From assembly GCA_003820635.1 (NCBI GenBank), contig RPOS01000180.1, positions 1-5,516 on the forward strand: a stretch of DNA of 5,516 bases. Direction: 5' to 3'. The position numbers and the translations under genes are program-made. The notes under the pieces are model-generated. The model did no database searches and was not told the DNA's origin. It saw nothing but the letters and a program-made list of their open reading frames with translations. Numbering within the stretch: the first letter of the stretch is position 1; each line of letters begins with the position of its first letter. This stretch comes from Verrucomicrobiaceae bacterium. GTDB lineage: Bacteria; Verrucomicrobiota; Verrucomicrobiae; Verrucomicrobiales; Akkermansiaceae. Below, one piece after another: positions 4,912 to 5,516 of the stretch.

Positions 4912-5516
4912 ATGAGAGATACCATTTTCACCAAGATCCAGAACGCCACCACGGCCTTGAAAACCAAGGCACCGCTGCCGGAGTATGATGTCACGATCAC
5001 CCACTCGCAGCCGCGGCTCGCGGGCACGGATTTGTGGGAAATCTTCTGCCGGAATTTCAAGGCGGTGAACGGCAAGCCGATGAGCGCGGTGGCTGAACTC
5101 GCGGAGTTTCTCAAAAGCACCAAGCAGCTTCATGGCTACTGTGACCCCGCATTGATGGACACCGTGGGCGCGAAACTGGCCGCCGCCGGCCTGACGGTGG
5201 AGACCACCTACGATCGCGAGCGTTATGACGATTATCAATTCGGCATCACCCGCGCCACCGGAGCCATCGCTGAATCCGGCTCGGTCATCATCGATGACGA
5301 CCGCACCTCGCACCGGCTCGCGGCGCTTTCTCCGTGGGTGCACGTGGCGGTGTTGGAGAAACATGAGATTCACCGCACGATTTCGGATGCCATTGCGGCC
5401 TTTGGCGAGAGCCCGAACATCATCTGGTGCACCGGCCCATCGAAGACGGCGGACGTCGAGGGCATCCTGATCGAGGGCGTGCACGGCCCGGGGGAACAGA
5501 TCGCGCTGCTGGTTTA
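4912..5516 (+). CDS. lutC: LutC, LUD-domain protein of L-lactate oxidation (3' end at window edge)
   Basis: From ATG 4912 the frame stays open for 201 codons to the window edge, beginning MRDTIFTKIQNATTALKTK. The LUD (DUF162) signature is clear: GITRATGAIAESGSVII from residue 111, ALSPWVHVAVLE in the middle, GPSKTADVEGIL from 175 and GVHGP at 189-193. LutC (YkgG/LldG) is the third component needed for L-lactate oxidation in Bacillus subtilis. Family members usually end within a few residues after the HGP motif and its final strand, here QIALLV. The last two bases in the window are TA, so the next codon is TAA, TAG or a tyrosine; the protein is therefore complete or within a few residues of its end. 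The start follows the metY stop by 31 bases, with no clear ribosome site but a GATTAATC palindrome at 4884-4891. Serine replaces the more common threonine in the AE(T/S)G motif. Confidence 0.93.
   Translation, partial: MRDTIFTKIQNATTALKTKAPLPEYDVTITHSQPRLAGTDLWEIFCRNFKAVNGKPMSAVAELAEFLKSTKQLHGYCDPALMDTVGAKLAAAGLTVETTYDRERYDDYQFGITRATGAIAESGSVIIDDDRTSHRLAALSPWVHVAVLEKHEIHRTISDAIAAFGESPNIIWCTGPSKTADVEGILIEGVHGPGEQIALLV

Noticed and set aside
4305..5123. Minus-strand open frame opposite metY and lutC
   Set aside because: It spans two confidently identified genes and their spacer, and shows no family motif. It is a by-product of GC-rich codon use.

Overview
The window looks like ordinary chromosomal DNA from a GC-rich bacterium (roughly 60% G+C or a little more by eye). 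Every supportable gene lies on the + strand. No phage, transposon, CRISPR, tRNA or rRNA signature is visible. The best guess for the host is a Verrucomicrobiota-like Gram-negative. That rests on base composition, the near absence of Shine-Dalgarno sequences and the flavour of the lut and metY proteins, so it is only a weak inference.

Left part (1-1134): the last 35 codons of an unrecognised gene are followed by a type II toxin-antitoxin pair of the RES-Xre family. The antitoxin has an Xre-like HTH and a DUF2384 (MbcA/ParS) domain. The RES toxin is predicted to destroy NAD+. The two genes overlap by 4 bases (ATGA). The antitoxin's reading frame continues upstream into coding-like sequence starting at an ATG, but an amber codon interrupts it just before the GTG used as the start. 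An imperfect inverted repeat sits at the head of the locus.

Right part (1215-5516): this is an L-lactate utilisation locus, lutA-lutB-(metY)-lutC. LutA carries paired cysteine-rich CCG domains. LutB is a LUD-domain iron-sulfur protein. LutC is a small LUD-domain protein, cut by the window edge at or almost at its stop codon. Together they are expected to oxidise L-lactate to pyruvate. lutA and lutB overlap by 4 bases. Between lutB and lutC lies a complete metY, encoding a PLP-dependent O-acetylhomoserine sulfhydrylase that makes homocysteine. It has its own ~230-base upstream spacer with a perfect 9-bp inverted repeat over a candidate promoter, and lutC follows metY by only 31 bases. lutC may therefore be transcribed with the sulfur-assimilation gene rather than with lutAB.

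No wholly new system was found. The points most worth a second look are the insertion of metY inside the lut locus, the palindrome in front of metY, and the amber-interrupted antitoxin N-terminus.
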